Numbered from the stretch's first letter, positions 19,523 to 29,587 are shown. The stretch: 64,000 nt of DNA from JABDKH01 sp963768565 (GCA_963768565.1 CAVYIO010000024.1:85573-149572); one strand, 5' to 3'. Notes: generated by a model not told the origin, from the letters alone. Made by a program: numbers and translations.

Positions 19523-20597
19523 TTGCCAGGAAAAGTGCACACAGTCGCGGCCCGGTCAGCGTCAGTAGCAGGAAATCGCAACCTGCATCTCGACAACGCG
19601 CGAGGGCTTCTCATTATACTCGTCGTCGCCGCACACCTCCTCGAATCGCTGCTGGAGACTTCGTCGTTGGCTAGAACGACGTACGTATTCGTCTACTCGT
19701 TCCACATCCCTGCGTTTGTTGTTGTCTCAGGATATCTGTCACGTAGCGACTTGACCTGGCCGAGGTTCCGGGCACTGGTCCTGAGCGTCATCCTCCCGTA
19801 CGTGATTCTGGAACTGCTCTACACGGGTGTCGACTTCGTCGTCTTCAGCCGATCAAGCTTCGCGCCGACACTTCTCACTCCGTACTGGCTGCTCGTGGTA
19901 TCTCCCGAGTCTGTTCATGTGGCGCCTTGCACTGCCTGTGCTGTCGAGACTGAAATATCCTCTGTTGACAGCGGCACTTGTCGCGGTCGTCGCGGGCGTC
20001 TTGCCGCAGGTCGGTATGTGGATGTCGTTGTCCAGGACCCTGGTCTTCCTGCCCTTCTTCATTCTGGGTTCTGTTCTTGCAAGAAGTGGACGATCGACCA
20101 CGTTCGTCCATCCGGTCATTGCCGTGACTGTGATGTTGACGGGTGCATTTATTGCGTTGTTTGTGGCTTCGGATCTTGACGTGCGGTGGCTGTATGGAAG
20201 TCAGTCCTATTCGCGACTGTTCACCGGGCCCGCCGCCGGAATCACGTTCCGGGCAATCCTACTCTTGTGGGCTGCAGCAATGACGCTGGCGTTTCTGTCG
20301 CTCGTGCCCGGACGCTCGAGTTTTTTGACGCGAATCGGTGCGCGGTCCGCCTACCCGTATCTTCTGCACGGCCTTGTTATCATGATTGTAGTCAGGTATA
20401 TCCCCGATGAGCCTGGCCTGTTGACGCTCGGCGCACTCATGGCCGGCGCAGTCGTGCTGGCATCAGCGCTATCATCAGACACCGCCATCAAATACGCGTG
20501 GCTTGTCGTGGATCCGACGAGCGGTCGTTGGGACACCGTGCGTTCATGGTTCGGACGCCGGCCAGAGTCCGACGGCACGGTCGAGATGCCCGGATAG
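19523..20597 (+). CDS. Acyltransferase 3 family membrane protein (single +1 frameshift)
   Basis: The first part (LHLDNARGLLIILVVAAHLL, FVYSFHIPAFVVVSGYLSR) has the acyltransferase-3 hallmark of a helix-1 Asp/Arg and an FHIPxFxxxSGY motif. After TLLTPYWLL the frame changes. Removing the G at 19895 yields WLLWYLPSLFMWRLALPVLS, the expected WFL/WYLP motif, and the remaining helices follow to 20597. The repaired product is ~357 residues with about ten helices. The family acylates surface polysaccharides or lipids using periplasm-facing transfer. TTG at 19523 or GTG at 19535 (AGGA nearby) could start it. Confidence 0.85.
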
Positions 20598-20769
20598 CCC
20601 GTCGCCATTCTGCGGGCGGGGTGGATGCGGAGGGAGCCGCACGAAGATCACAGGAGTCTGCCCACGTTTACGAGCAGATATGTCCTTCGTAATCGTTCCG
20701 AAGTACAGCGTATCCTGCGAGTATGTTTGCCGTACGGGCCAACACGGCGGCCGTGGCCGCCGACCGGGC

Positions 20770-23029
20770 ATGAAGTGGATTCACGGGTCAGGGATGAAGG
20801 GAGTAGCGCTTATATGTTGTCTGACCGTGGCCTGGACGCCGCGTGTGGCTGCGCAGCAGATCCCGACTGAGGCCGAGACGCATGTACCCCGGGTCGGCGT
20901 CGTTCTTTCCGGCGGCGGCGTCAAAGGCTTCGCACATGTGGGTGCGCTTCGAGTTATTGAGGATGCAGGCCTGCCGGTGGACGTCGTCACCGGCACCAGC
21001 ATGGGCTCGTTCATCGGTGGCCTGTACGCGATCGGCTACTCGGTGAATCAGATCGACAGCCTGCTTCACGCGGAAGACTGGCAGGCGCTTTTCGAGGATG
21101 ACTCTCCGCGTCGACAGCAAACACTTGAAAGCCGGATCACTGACGAGGGCGTTCTTCTTTCGCTTCCTCTTCGTGGTGGACAGGTCGAGTTACCGAAAAG
21201 CATCGTCTCGGGTCAGCGTATTTCACAGATTTTGTCGCGACTGATGTTTCCGGCCTGGGACGTTCGCGACTTCAATGCGTTGCCTGTGCCATTTGGTGCG
21301 CTCGCTGCTGATCTCGCGAACGGCGACGGTGTGTTGCTCGAGTTCGGGCCACCTTCCGGACGCCATCAGGGCCAGCATATCTATCCCAAGTATCTTCGAC
21401 CCGGTTGTGATCGATGGCCGGACGCTGATTGATGGCGGGGTGACCCGCAACCTTCCGGCACAGGATGCGCTGGCGCTCGGAGCCGACGTCATCATCTGTG
21501 TCGATGTGGGAGAGCCTGTTCTGCCGCCGGACAGTCTTGAAACACTCATCGATGTGATGGTGCAGGCGGTTGGTTTTCGGATGCTGGAGTCGAGAACCGT
21601 GCAGCAAGGGCTGTGCGACGTCTTGATACTGCCTGAGGTCAAAGGCATCCGTTCGTTCGACTTCGATCGAACTGGCGAACTGATCGGGCTCGGGGAGAAG
21701 GCCGCTGAGCGCGCTCGACAGGAGCTGATCGCGCTTCGCGATTCACTGTTTGAATCGCGGACAGAGGCGCATTCGGAGCGGTTGTCACTGCTCGGGCGCC
21801 CCGACTCCGTATATGTCGGTGCTGTGAGGATAGAGGGTGCATCGAGGCCCAACGAAAACGTGGTCCGGCGGTCAATGCGCCTTGCGGTACCATCGTATGT
21901 GAAGCAAGCCGATCTCGAGAGGGCGATCAACCGCGCTTACAGTACGCAGAGGTTTTCCCGGGTCACATATCGCATCGATTCGGAGAGAGTCGGCGACTCC
22001 GACGAGGATGCGGCAACACTTGTCGTACAGGCTGTTGAACAAAAGGACGATCGGGTTTCGATCGGACTCCGGTACGACAGCGACTATCAAGCTGCCGTCC
22101 TGATCCGTGTGGCGCTCGCGGACCTGTTCGGTTACAATACCCGGCTGGTTGGCAACCTGCGCCTCGGGGAGGTCGTGCAGGTTGGGGGCACGATTACAAC
22201 CCCTCTTGGTTTTGGACCGCGGGCGCGGTTTGTGGGAGAGGCCAGAGTCACCCGCACTCCCATTGATCTTTTCGAGGATGGAACGCGCGCTTCCAGCGTT
22301 GTCGCTCACGTGGTAGAAGCGTCGCTGAGGGCCGGTGGACTCGTACTGAGAGACCTGGGTGCCGTTGTGGGAGTACGCGCCGAGCTATTCGACATCGATC
22401 CCAGAATCGTAGGATCGTCAGGGGTGTCTTTCGACTTTCTCGACGAGACCAGCAGCCTCGTGTTCGCTGAGGCGCTCCTGTATCTGGATACGTTCGACAG
22501 CGTGTCGTTTCCGAGTCGTGGCGCACGTATTACGGGGCGATCTTCGCTGTCCGTAGGCCCACTCAGCAGCTCTACGTTCGGTCAGCACGTGATTGATGCA
22601 GCAGGCAGGATACCTGTGAACTCGAATGTGTCTCTGATGGGTCGTGTCGTGGTCGGCCGCACCATCGGTGGATCCACGCCCGTGCACTACAGATTCTATG
22701 CAGGCGGGCCGTTCCCTTTTGAGATGCTGACGGGTCGGCAGTTCTTATTGATGGGTCACGAGTTGCAGGAAGTTGCGGGCTCAAACCTGCGAGCGGCCTG
22801 GGCGGGTGTTCAGGTCAGAGTTCGACGAGACATGTACGCCGGCGCGGTGTGGAACGCGGCCAGCGCATCGGAGAGCTGGTCGTGGCAGGTGGACGCGGCC
22901 GAGTTTGTAGGTGGCGTGGGTCTGTTTGCCGGGATCCGCACGGTCGTCGGGCCGGCTCAGGTGATGCTTACGACGAGAGGGTCGGACGGTCCGTATGAAC
23001 TCCATCTGAGCGTGGGGCATTTCTTCTGA
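20770..23029 (+). CDS. Patatin-like phospholipase fused to POTRA and outer-membrane barrel (single +1 frameshift)
   Basis: After a signal peptide (MKGVALICCLTVAWTPRVAA at 20794; an ATG at 20770 is also possible), residues ~30-280 form a patatin domain. It has the oxyanion loop GGGVKGFAHVGAL, nucleophile GTSMGS and catalytic DGGVTRNLP. A POTRA-like segment (VYVGAVRIEGASRPNENVVR) and a ~350-residue beta-barrel ending in the terminal aromatic VGHFF follow. This is the RssA/PlpD type Vd layout, in which a lipase is exported by its own barrel. The frame breaks inside the patatin domain. Removing the C at 21349 restores EFGHLPDAIRASISIP. Nothing around it suggests an operon. Confidence 0.87.
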
Positions 23030-23167
23030 CCGGCGCTGGCTTGTGATGTTGCCGGGTGCACACCATCGCCGGGGTTTGCCCATGCGTCACGGCGTCGTTG
23101 TGTCGGCACCTACCCAACACCTCCATCATGCGGCGTTAAACGCGTCGCGATCCACGGGCCGGACCGA

Positions 23168-23788
23168 CTAGTTCAATCTGCACGATTGCTCCAGCACGCT
23201 GGACGACGTTGCGGTGTTCGCGTCGACCTCGACATTATTGAACGAGCATCTGAATCCTTCGCCAGAACATGAACCTCGATAGTCCCCGTCGAGGACCAGT
23301 GTGTTCTCCCCGGTGACAAAGTCTGCTACCAGACCTTCACGGAATCTGTCGAACGTGAGTGAGCACTCCCGCGACACGGTGCCATCCAGTATCAGGTCGA
23401 AGGATGCTGCCGATTCGCTGAACGAACCACTGCCGTCGAGCGACAGAGATCCATCGATGCCGTTGCAATCATCGAAGTTGACTTCGATATCGAGGTCGAA
23501 GCTGGTCTGGCTGCCTCCGCCTGAACCCACCACGCTGAAGGAGCCGCCTTCCGGGCAGGCCCCCGCCGGACTCGCGATGAATGTCTGAGATTGGTCCTTC
23601 CCGAGCTGCACTTCACTTATTGCCAGAGGAATAACGGAGAACAAATTCGTGACGGTTTCCGCCATCGCCGCGGAGGTTTCAGCCGAGAGCGGTTCTCCAT
23701 CAAGTTCGTTGCTGCTGTCGCAGCTGGTGAGAATGACGGTCATCGAAAAGACGACCAGTACCGCGATGAAGTGTGCGAGCCTGTTCAT
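23168..23788 (-). CDS. Secreted lipoprotein, unknown function
   Basis: The 206-residue protein begins MNRLAHFIAVLVVFSMTVIL, TSCDSSNE, a lipoprotein signal with lipidated Cys. The mature part is beta-rich and contains Gly/Ser-rich turns (FSVVGSGGGSQTSFDLDIEV) and several Cys residues (ACPEGG, DDCNG, RECS, GSCSGEGFRCSF, QSCRLN), which suggests disulfides. The ATG at 23788 is chosen because it directly precedes the signal; frames reach further upstream but without signal features. The family is not recognised. It is divergent from the DUF4382 lipoprotein gene. Confidence 0.72.
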   Translation of the reverse strand: MNRLAHFIAVLVVFSMTVILTSCDSSNELDGEPLSAETSAAMAETVTNLFSVIPLAISEVQLGKDQSQTFIASPAGACPEGGSFSVVGSGGGSQTSFDLDIEVNFDDCNGIDGSLSLDGSGSFSESAASFDLILDGTVSRECSLTFDRFREGLVADFVTGENTLVLDGDYRGSCSGEGFRCSFNNVEVDANTATSSSVLEQSCRLN

Positions 23789-24197
23789 GGCCTTATGGAG
23801 TCGGTGGGTATGCCCTTGTGAGATCAGAGTCCAGGTGGGGACTTGATAGTATAGTTTCGGCAAAATCGACCCGGCTTCAAGAGCCTCGGAGACGCACCGG
23901 AGGTTTGTGGGATGGAGTCGTCGCTGGCCGGCGTACGTCGGGCGAGTGCCGAGTGACATGGGCAGACGCAGGCACCCGAAGAGATCTCGATTCCCGATGG
24001 GGTTCTCGTAGCCCCCACGTTCGACCGGATTCAGACCTCAATCCGGCCCAAAAGCACGAACGATCACAGCTCCCGGAACGGAGATTGGCCCCGTTCTTGC
24101 CTGATTTCACGAAACTTAAGTTTCGGGCATCGAAGAACGATTCAGACTACAACCCGTTCGAACAGTGCTGGAATCCGTATCAAAAAGGAGACATCGT
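23789..24197. other. Divergent intergenic region with 16-bp palindrome
   Basis: The gap between two divergent lipoprotein genes has no credible coding frame. At 24110-24125 it carries a perfect 16-bp palindrome, CGAAACTTAAGTTTCG, 73 bases before the downstream ATG, a plausible operator site. Promoters for both genes must lie here. Confidence 0.55.
24110..24125. promoter_or_regulatory. 16-bp perfect palindrome, putative operator
   Basis: CGAAACTTAAGTTTCG reads identically on both strands and is AT-rich at the centre in a GC-rich setting. Its position 73 bases upstream of the DUF4382 lipoprotein suits a dimeric repressor or activator. No binding protein can be named. Confidence 0.45.
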
Positions 24198-24800
24198 ATG
24201 CGTGCATCTCTGACGCTTTCAATAGCGTTCGTACTCGGCGCAGCAGTTCTTATCGCTGCGTGCGACACAAACAGTCTTTCGGAAGGGTCCGGTGAAATCA
24301 CCGTGTTCATCAAGGACGAGCCTTTCCCGTTTGATCTGGTCGATTCGGCAGTTGTCAGCATTAACCAGGTGGAGCTCATCGGCCAGGACACGACCGAGAA
24401 TTTCCTTCTGATGACCGATATCGCTCAGACGTTCAATCTGCTGGATCTTCGCGACGGCGTGATGGATACGCTGGCCAACTTCCCGATCCCGTTCGGAGTG
24501 TACAAGGGTCTGCGCATCGTGGTGGACGAGAACGCCTATGTCAGGCTGAAGAATGGTGACATCTTCCGAATGAAGACGCCTAGCGGCACGACGAGTGGCA
24601 TCAAGGTGCACTTACCCGACTTCGAGATTGGAGATTTTGGGGATGAAGTCGAAGTTATCGTCGACTTCAATGTTGAGAAGTCGTTTGTGCTTCAGGGTAA
24701 CGCGAGCACACCGGCCGGCATCAAGGGCTTTTTGTTCAAGCCTGTCTTGAAGGCGGAGTCGTTCCATCTGAATGGCGTGGAGCCGGACACCACGGGGTAG
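24198..24800 (+). CDS. DUF4382 domain lipoprotein
   Basis: The 200-residue protein starts MRASLTLSIAFVLGAAVLIA, ACDTNSLSEG, a lipoprotein signal. The remainder matches the DUF4382 pattern: EITVFIKDEPFPFDLVDSAV with the conserved lysine/aspartate start, VSINQVELIG, NLLDLRDGVMDTLANFPIPF, GVYKGLRIVVDENAYVRL, VEVIVDFNVEKSFVLQG and FLFKPVLKA. The fold is a transthyretin-like beta-sandwich of unknown role on the cell envelope. The ATG at 24198 is fixed by AAGGAG seven bases upstream, a strong site. A terminator follows 23 bases after the stop. Confidence 0.9.
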   Translation: MRASLTLSIAFVLGAAVLIAACDTNSLSEGSGEITVFIKDEPFPFDLVDSAVVSINQVELIGQDTTENFLLMTDIAQTFNLLDLRDGVMDTLANFPIPFGVYKGLRIVVDENAYVRLKNGDIFRMKTPSGTTSGIKVHLPDFEIGDFGDEVEVIVDFNVEKSFVLQGNASTPAGIKGFLFKPVLKAESFHLNGVEPDTTG

Positions 24801-24823
24801 GTCCGTCATAGATCTCACGGGGA

Positions 24824-24857
24824 GAGGCTGCTGACGCAAGGTCGGCAGCCTTTTTCT
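24824..24857 (+). terminator. Rho-independent terminator after DUF4382 gene
   Basis: The stem AGGCTGCTGAC / GTCGGCAGCCT around the loop gcaag is followed by TTTTTC. It has eleven mostly perfect pairs. Confidence 0.85.
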
Positions 24858-25008
24858 GTTTATGGTGCTGACGACCTTTGAGAGGTGTCGATATGTAGCT
24901 TGTTCTTCCAATCCAGACCACCGTCGCGATCTTCTCGACATGGAAGGTGTAGAGCCGGGCGACCGATCAATGCCGGGATCCAGGTCAGAGGGCTCCCGAA
25001 GGGGTCAC

Positions 25009-25047
25009 AAAAAAGAAGACGCTAACACTCTGAGCGTTAACGTCTTC
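25009..25047 (-). terminator. Rho-independent terminator of tRNA-Leu
   Basis: On the minus strand GAAGACGTTAAC pairs with GTTAGCGTCTTC (one G-T wobble) around a 9-base loop and is followed by TTTTTT. It lies 13 bases past the tRNA 3' end. Confidence 0.88.
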
Positions 25048-25060
25048 CTGACTTGTCCTG

Positions 25061-25145
25061 TGCCCGGGACTGGAATCGAACCAGCACGCCCTTTCGGGCA
25101 CCGCCCCCTCAAGACGGCGCGTCTACCAATTCCGCCACCCGGGCA
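25061..25145 (-). tRNA. tRNA-Leu (anticodon GAG)
   Basis: The 85-base sequence on the minus strand folds as a class II tRNA. It has a 7-bp acceptor stem TGCCCGG/CCGGGCA, D-arm with GGTAGACGC, anticodon stem CCGTC/GGCGG holding loop TTGAGGG (anticodon GAG, reading CUC/CUU), an extra arm GTGCCCGAAAGGGCGT, and a T-loop GGTTCGAATCC. The CCA end is not encoded. A terminator follows immediately. Confidence 0.97.
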
Positions 25146-25319
25146 GGGTCTACCGTCGGGCCTGTCAGACCGCACGGCACGCAATAATACGACGCTTCAC
25201 TCGTCCGGCTCGTTCCAGCCGCCAAATTCTTGGAATTTTGCAGCAGAGCTGGAGTGAACAGACTGGTGTCTGGCGCCCAGGCCGACGTCGACGTATGCCG
25301 GTGCTCCGATGCCGGTCGG

Positions 25320-26765
25320 CTAGCCCAGCCTGAGTTCTCGCATCTTTCGCCAGAGCGTCGACCTGCTGATCCCCAGCGCACTCGCTGTCTCCGAGCGGTT
25401 CCACCGATGCTCCTCCAGCGCGAGCTTGATCCGCGCCCTCTCGGGGGAATCTGCGAGCATGACATGCTCATCACGGTCGCGCCCGGCCGACCTGGCGGTC
25501 GGTTCTTCTCTGGGGTAATCCGGAGACGGAAAGCTGTCCGGGTCCAGCACCTCGGGTGGCAGGTCCTGGACGTGGATCGTCTGACCGGTACTGACCGCCA
25601 ACGCGTACTCGATCGCGTTCTCCATCTCCCGAACATTGCCCGGCCAGGGGTAGCGGAGCAACGCTCCCAGTGCATCGGGCGCCAGCCGCATCGTTCTGCC
25701 GTGGCGCCTGTTAATGCGGCTTAGCAGAAAGCGAGCCACCGGCTCGATGTCCTCGCGTCGCTTCCGCAGGGGCGGGACCACAATGGGCACCACGCGGAGC
25801 CGGTAGTACAGATCGTCTCTGAACTCACCATCGAGGACGGCTCGGCGCATGTCCTTGTTCGTAGCCGCAATAACGCGCGCGTCGCTTGTCCGCGTTGTAC
25901 TCTCGCCCACGCGCTCGAAGCTCTTGTCCTGAAGCACCCGCAGAAGCTTGACCTGCAGGTGCAGCGGTAGATCGGCAACCTCGTCAAGGAAGATGGTGCC
26001 TCCCGAAGCCATTTCGAATCGGCCGATGCGATCCTTGACGGCGCCCGTGAACGCCCCGCGCACGTGGCCGAACAGTTCGCTTTCGAGAAGCTCTCCGGGC
26101 AGCGCCCCGCAGTTGACGGCGACAAACGGTCCGCCCCGCCTGGGGGAGTGGGCATGCAGTGCACGCGCAACGAGCTCTTTACCGGTACCGCTTTCGCCCG
26201 TCACCATGATCGTCGCCTCGCTCTCGTTGAGCTGCTCGATGAGGCGGAAGATCTGCAGCATCGACGAGGAGCGGGCGATCATGTTGGAGAAGACCGTTGG
26301 CGACGACGAGCTTCCCTCCTCGCTTTCCTCTCCCGGTCGCAGAACAATCACGTATGCAACGCGCTGGTCGCACGAACCGGGCAGACCCGCCGTGACGGGC
26401 GCAACCGTAATCGATACGAGCCGCGTGTGGTTGTCGGCTGACTGGATCGTGGCTCCCCAGCCTTCTCTCTTCTCGCCGGCGATCAGCGCGCGACGCAGGC
26501 TGCCATCAATGCCGAACAGGCCCGTGCCCATCACCTCATCGGCCTTTCGACCAACAATTCGTTCGACGGCTCCATCGCCCAGAAGCGCGGATAGACTCGC
26601 TGAAGCGTGGATGATTCGGAAGTCCCGGTCGAGGCACACAAGCGCCCGGCCGAGTGAGGCGAAAATCGCACTCATCCCCGTGAGAAACGGGTTCGCGACC
26701 GGCTTGACTTCGCTTTGTTCTTCTCGTGCGTGCATCGTCAGGGCGATGTAGTCGAATGGACTCAC
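25320..26765 (-). CDS. Sigma-54-dependent enhancer-binding protein with PAS domain
   Basis: The ~481-residue regulator has an N-terminal PAS-like sensor (ALVCLDRDFRIIHASASLSA), a central AAA+ domain and a C-terminal Fis-type helix-turn-helix. The AAA+ region shows Walker A GESGTGKELVARALH, the sigma-54 contact loop GAFTGA, Walker B GGTIFLDEVADLPL and the arginine finger region. The HTH reads ARIKLALEEHRWNRSETASA followed by LGISRSTLWRKMRELRLG. It lacks a receiver domain, so activation is probably by ligand or redox sensing at the PAS. It is the last gene of the molybdoenzyme operon (40-base gap from the rhodanese) and probably activates the sigma-54 promoter at 32372-32387. The start may be GTG 26765 or ATG 26735. 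Confidence 0.93.
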   Translation of the reverse strand: MSPFDYIALTMHAREEQSEVKPVANPFLTGMSAIFASLGRALVCLDRDFRIIHASASLSALLGDGAVERIVGRKADEVMGTGLFGIDGSLRRALIAGEKREGWGATIQSADNHTRLVSITVAPVTAGLPGSCDQRVAYVIVLRPGEESEEGSSSSPTVFSNMIARSSSMLQIFRLIEQLNESEATIMVTGESGTGKELVARALHAHSPRRGGPFVAVNCGALPGELLESELFGHVRGAFTGAVKDRIGRFEMASGGTIFLDEVADLPLHLQVKLLRVLQDKSFERVGESTTRTSDARVIAATNKDMRRAVLDGEFRDDLYYRLRVVPIVVPPLRKRREDIEPVARFLLSRINRRHGRTMRLAPDALGALLRYPWPGNVREMENAIEYALAVSTGQTIHVQDLPPEVLDPDSFPSPDYPREEPTARSAGRDRDEHVMLADSPERARIKLALEEHRWNRSETASALGISRSTLWRKMRELRLG

Positions 26766-26805
26766 GGGAGAAGCTACGAATGGGATGATTCTGTGACCGG
26801 CGAAC

Positions 26806-27459
26806 TCAACATCCTTCCTTTCTCTTCTTCTTCCCGGGTAGAACGATAACGGGTCGTTCGGAGGTGTCGAGCTTCGGGAGGGCGGCGATGGACTGCTGTG
26901 TCGAGTCGGCGTCTCCGTGTACCGGCGTTCCGCCGAAGAAGTCGCTCACATAGCGGCGTTTCTCAACCTTCGCGAGCTCTACGGGTGTTGGCTTTTCCGG
27001 AAGTGTCGGGAAAAGCACCTCGCTCTTCCACGCATCCAGGCCTCCGAGCAGCATGTAGGTCGATTTGTATCCATTGGCCTGAAGAAGAAACCAGGCCTGG
27101 GCGGAATGTATGCCACCGTCCGAGTAGAGAATGATTTGCTCATTTCTCTGCAGGGGATACGACAGCAATCCAGAGAGCTGGACGTTTTCCGCACTCGGAA
27201 GGTGATACGTACCGAAGGCTGAATCGGACCGGATATCGATGAGCCGATAGTCCATGTTGCCCTGGATAATCCGGTCGGCGAGATCGTCGACCGTTACGTG
27301 ATCGACTTCCGCTTCAACGATCCATGCAAGTTCGTCGAGATCCAGGCTGACCTTCGACCCACCGTATGGATCGCCGGCCACTGCACCCAGCCCTAACACA
27401 AGCGCAATGATCGCAAGAACTCTGTTCGTGTTCCACTTGAACGATTCAGTCAGTGACAT
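26806..27459 (-). CDS. Rhodanese-like protein lacking the catalytic cysteine
   Basis: The 217-residue protein has an N-terminal anchor (VLAIIALVLGLGAVAG) and a single rhodanese domain (YRLIDIRSDSAFGTYHLPSA, AENVQL, GYKSTYMLLGGLDAWKSEVL). Where active rhodaneses carry the persulfide Cys (CRxGxR), this one reads YSDGGIHSAQAW, so Cys is replaced by Ser and sulfur transfer by the normal mechanism is not possible. It could bind sulfur anions or act as a scaffold. A C-terminal basic tail PGKKKRKEGC contains the only late Cys. The ATG at 27459 has GGAGG 9 bases upstream and begins 4 bases after the YeeE stop, which places it firmly in the operon. Confidence 0.85.
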   Translation of the reverse strand: MSLTESFKWNTNRVLAIIALVLGLGAVAGDPYGGSKVSLDLDELAWIVEAEVDHVTVDDLADRIIQGNMDYRLIDIRSDSAFGTYHLPSAENVQLSGLLSYPLQRNEQIILYSDGGIHSAQAWFLLQANGYKSTYMLLGGLDAWKSEVLFPTLPEKPTPVELAKVEKRRYVSDFFGGTPVHGDADSTQQSIAALPKLDTSERPVIVLPGKKKRKEGC

Positions 27460-27463
27460 GAGT

Positions 27464-28063
27464 TCAGGCCTCCGCCATTTTGCGAGCGTGCAGGCGCTCC
27501 AGTAGTTCCGATCCGTAGAACCCACCGAGGGCGATCAATACGACCAGCAGCATCACGAAGCCGTACGACATGTTGAACAGTTCCGGCAACGTGATGACGC
27601 CCATGTCTGTGGAATAGTAGAAATCCTGGATGGCGGGGAATACCGTTCCGAAACCGAATATTCCGATCATGACGCCGACGATAAACAGCACGCCGTCCAG
27701 TCGGCCTGTTGCTGCGGCGACGACGGACGTTCCGGGACAGTAGCCGCCGATGACGAATCCGAATCCGAGGAACGCGCCGCCGAGCGTCTGCGGAATCAGA
27801 TAGGTGGAGCCCTTGTACACGAGTGATAAATCCACGAAGCCGGCCCAGGACAGGTAGAACACGCCCAGCATCGCCGTCAGGATGGCGGTGAACATCACCT
27901 TGAAGACCGAGAGATCCGTGAGATAGAACTGCGCCGTCAATTTTCGTGCGGATCCGAAGCCGGCACGCTCAAGGAAGAACCCGAATCCGATACCGATGAC
28001 GAAGGCGACGATGAGTGAAAACTCATCACCAAAGAATCCGAACTTGAAGAAAGGAGCACTCAT
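27464..28063 (-). CDS. YeeE/YedE-family half transporter 2
   Basis: The 199-residue membrane protein begins MSAPFFKFGFFGDEFSLIVA and contains the family signature GFGFVIGGYCPGTSVVAAATG, with the conserved Cys that in characterised YeeE proteins relays thiosulfate by S-H-S contacts. It has about five helices, half of the full-length YeeE. Its ATG overlaps the TGA of the preceding half transporter (ATGA at 28060-28063), so the two are translationally coupled and probably form one transporter for thiosulfate or another sulfur species. Confidence 0.9.
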   Translation of the reverse strand: MSAPFFKFGFFGDEFSLIVAFVIGIGFGFFLERAGFGSARKLTAQFYLTDLSVFKVMFTAILTAMLGVFYLSWAGFVDLSLVYKGSTYLIPQTLGGAFLGFGFVIGGYCPGTSVVAAATGRLDGVLFIVGVMIGIFGFGTVFPAIQDFYYSTDMGVITLPELFNMSYGFVMLLVVLIALGGFYGSELLERLHARKMAEA

Positions 28064-28627
28064 AGCCATTGCCTCCGTACGAAGTAGGCCAGCCCGTAGG
28101 CGGCCGCGAATACCATTAGCATAAACGCCCAGCTCCCGACGTTGAGGAGGGCTCCGCCCCGACAGGGCCTGGCCGCTCGTGCAGCCTCGTGCGAGCTTGG
28201 CACCGACGCCCATGAGTACTCCGCCGAACGTTGCCAGCATCAGCCGGACCGGCACCGATACTCGTGGACCCTTTTCGACGGACCCCTTTATTCTGCCGGC
28301 CAGCGCGCCTGAGATGAAGCCGCCGACCAGCAGGCCGAGGACCTCAAACACGAGCCAGCTCTTCAGGGGATGACCGACCCCGTTCTCCAGGTACCCGAGG
28401 TAGAATTCGTTTGAGCGAGCGTAGTCGGTATTCACCGCATCGACTGCGACCGCTGCGACGGACGACATAGCGCCCGAAGCCCCGAGACCCCGGCCCATGA
28501 TCACGAAGGACGCGAGCAGGACCAGGCCGAGCCCGATTCCGGCCAGGTACGGATTTGTGTAGGGCGCCGGCTTCCGGGCCGTCATTTCGGCCGCCGCTCC
28601 CGGTGGTTTTATAGCTGTTGCAGACAT
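28060..28627 (-). CDS. YeeE/YedE-family half transporter 1 (single +1 frameshift)
   Basis: The protein begins MSATAIKPPGAAAEMTARKP, runs through two or three helices and reaches the conserved LARGCTSGQALSG motif with its Cys. The frame then shifts. The run of four G (28157-28160 on the plus strand as C) has one base too many; removing it gives SGGALLNVGSWAFMLMVFAA, then YGLAYFVRRQWL and a TGA at 28060. The repaired length is 188 residues. Without repair the frame reads straight into the second half transporter, giving an artificial fusion. It is paired with the downstream gene as the N-terminal half of a sulfur-compound channel. Confidence 0.87.
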
Positions 28628-28643
28628 GTCAGGTTGGTGTGGA

Positions 28644-29580
28644 TTAGGGTAGCCAGTGACTTGCCTGGCCGGCGTACACGATGACGAACCGAAGCAGGAG
28701 TCCGCCTGCGATGACAAACAGTGGAGCGACCGCGGTATGAGAGATCTTGTGATTCACGGCGAGCAGCTGAACGAACAGTGGCACGACAATGCCGAGGCCT
28801 ACAACGAGGACCCAGAAGACAGCCGTGTACGGGCCGCCAAGCAGTAAGCCGGCCGCGTTCATGTGCACCTGCGACGCGGTGGCCAGGCCCACAATGAACA
28901 GGACGATGAAGATGAGTTCGGCCACGAGGAATCCATTATCCGCCTTGGCCAGTAACTCGCGCTCGTTGCGATCGCGGGCGATCAGGTGCACGAAGGCCGC
29001 CGCCGTCGATAGTCCGGATACGAGGAACAGTGGCCCCAGAAGTGAGCTTCCCCAGAGTGGCCGGGCGCCGAGTGCGCTCAACAGGATGCCCGTGTAGACT
29101 CCCAGGAGTGTACCCAGCACCATGTTTATCGCCCCGATGCTCTTAACCGCGAACGGGTGACCCATCAGGTTTTCCGATGCCGTCTTGAGAACGGGGAAGC
29201 GTTTCGCAAACGGTTGCGGCAGCCGTAGAACAAAGCCGGCTGCGAGCCCGGCATAGACCAGCAGCAGAATCCACGAGCCCCATGACATCGGGGACTTGAT
29301 CTGGAACGTGGTGTACAGTCTCCAGAAATGACAGCTTGTGCTCCAGGTCGAGAAACAGCGCCAGCATACCGAGCGACAGCAGCACGATGCTCAGTCCCGG
29401 AAGGATGAAGCACGCGCAGCGCGTGTTGCTGTGACGACCGGAAAGAAGGAAGTAACCGGAGATGATCATCATGCCGGCGACCAGTCCACCGAGGAACAGG
29501 TAGACCGGGATCTCCCATCCCCAGATGTGCATGACGGGGTCGATCATGAGGTTTGATCGGGTGTTGGTCAGTTCCAGCAT
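28644..29580 (-). CDS. NrfD/PsrC-type membrane anchor subunit (single +1 frameshift)
   Basis: The first segment (MHIWGWEIPVYLFLGGLVAG, MMIISGYFLL) is the N-terminal helix pair of polysulfide/thiosulfate reductase membrane subunits, which exchange electrons with the quinone pool. After LALFLDLEHKL the frame breaks. Removing the base at 29330 restores HKLYFWRLYTTFQIKSPMSW, the family motif, followed by helices to HWLP at 28644. The repaired protein has ~311 residues and eight or nine helices. It begins 7 bases after the FeS-subunit stop and precedes the YeeE pair, as expected for a three-subunit molybdoenzyme. Confidence 0.9.
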
Positions 29581-29587
29581 GCGTGTC

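Noticed and set aside
27464..28717. A single 417-residue YeeE fusion protein
   Set aside because: The middle segment RSPPQRRELGVYANGIRG is not membrane-like. Removing one G restores a normal first half ending in TGA overlapped by the second ATG.
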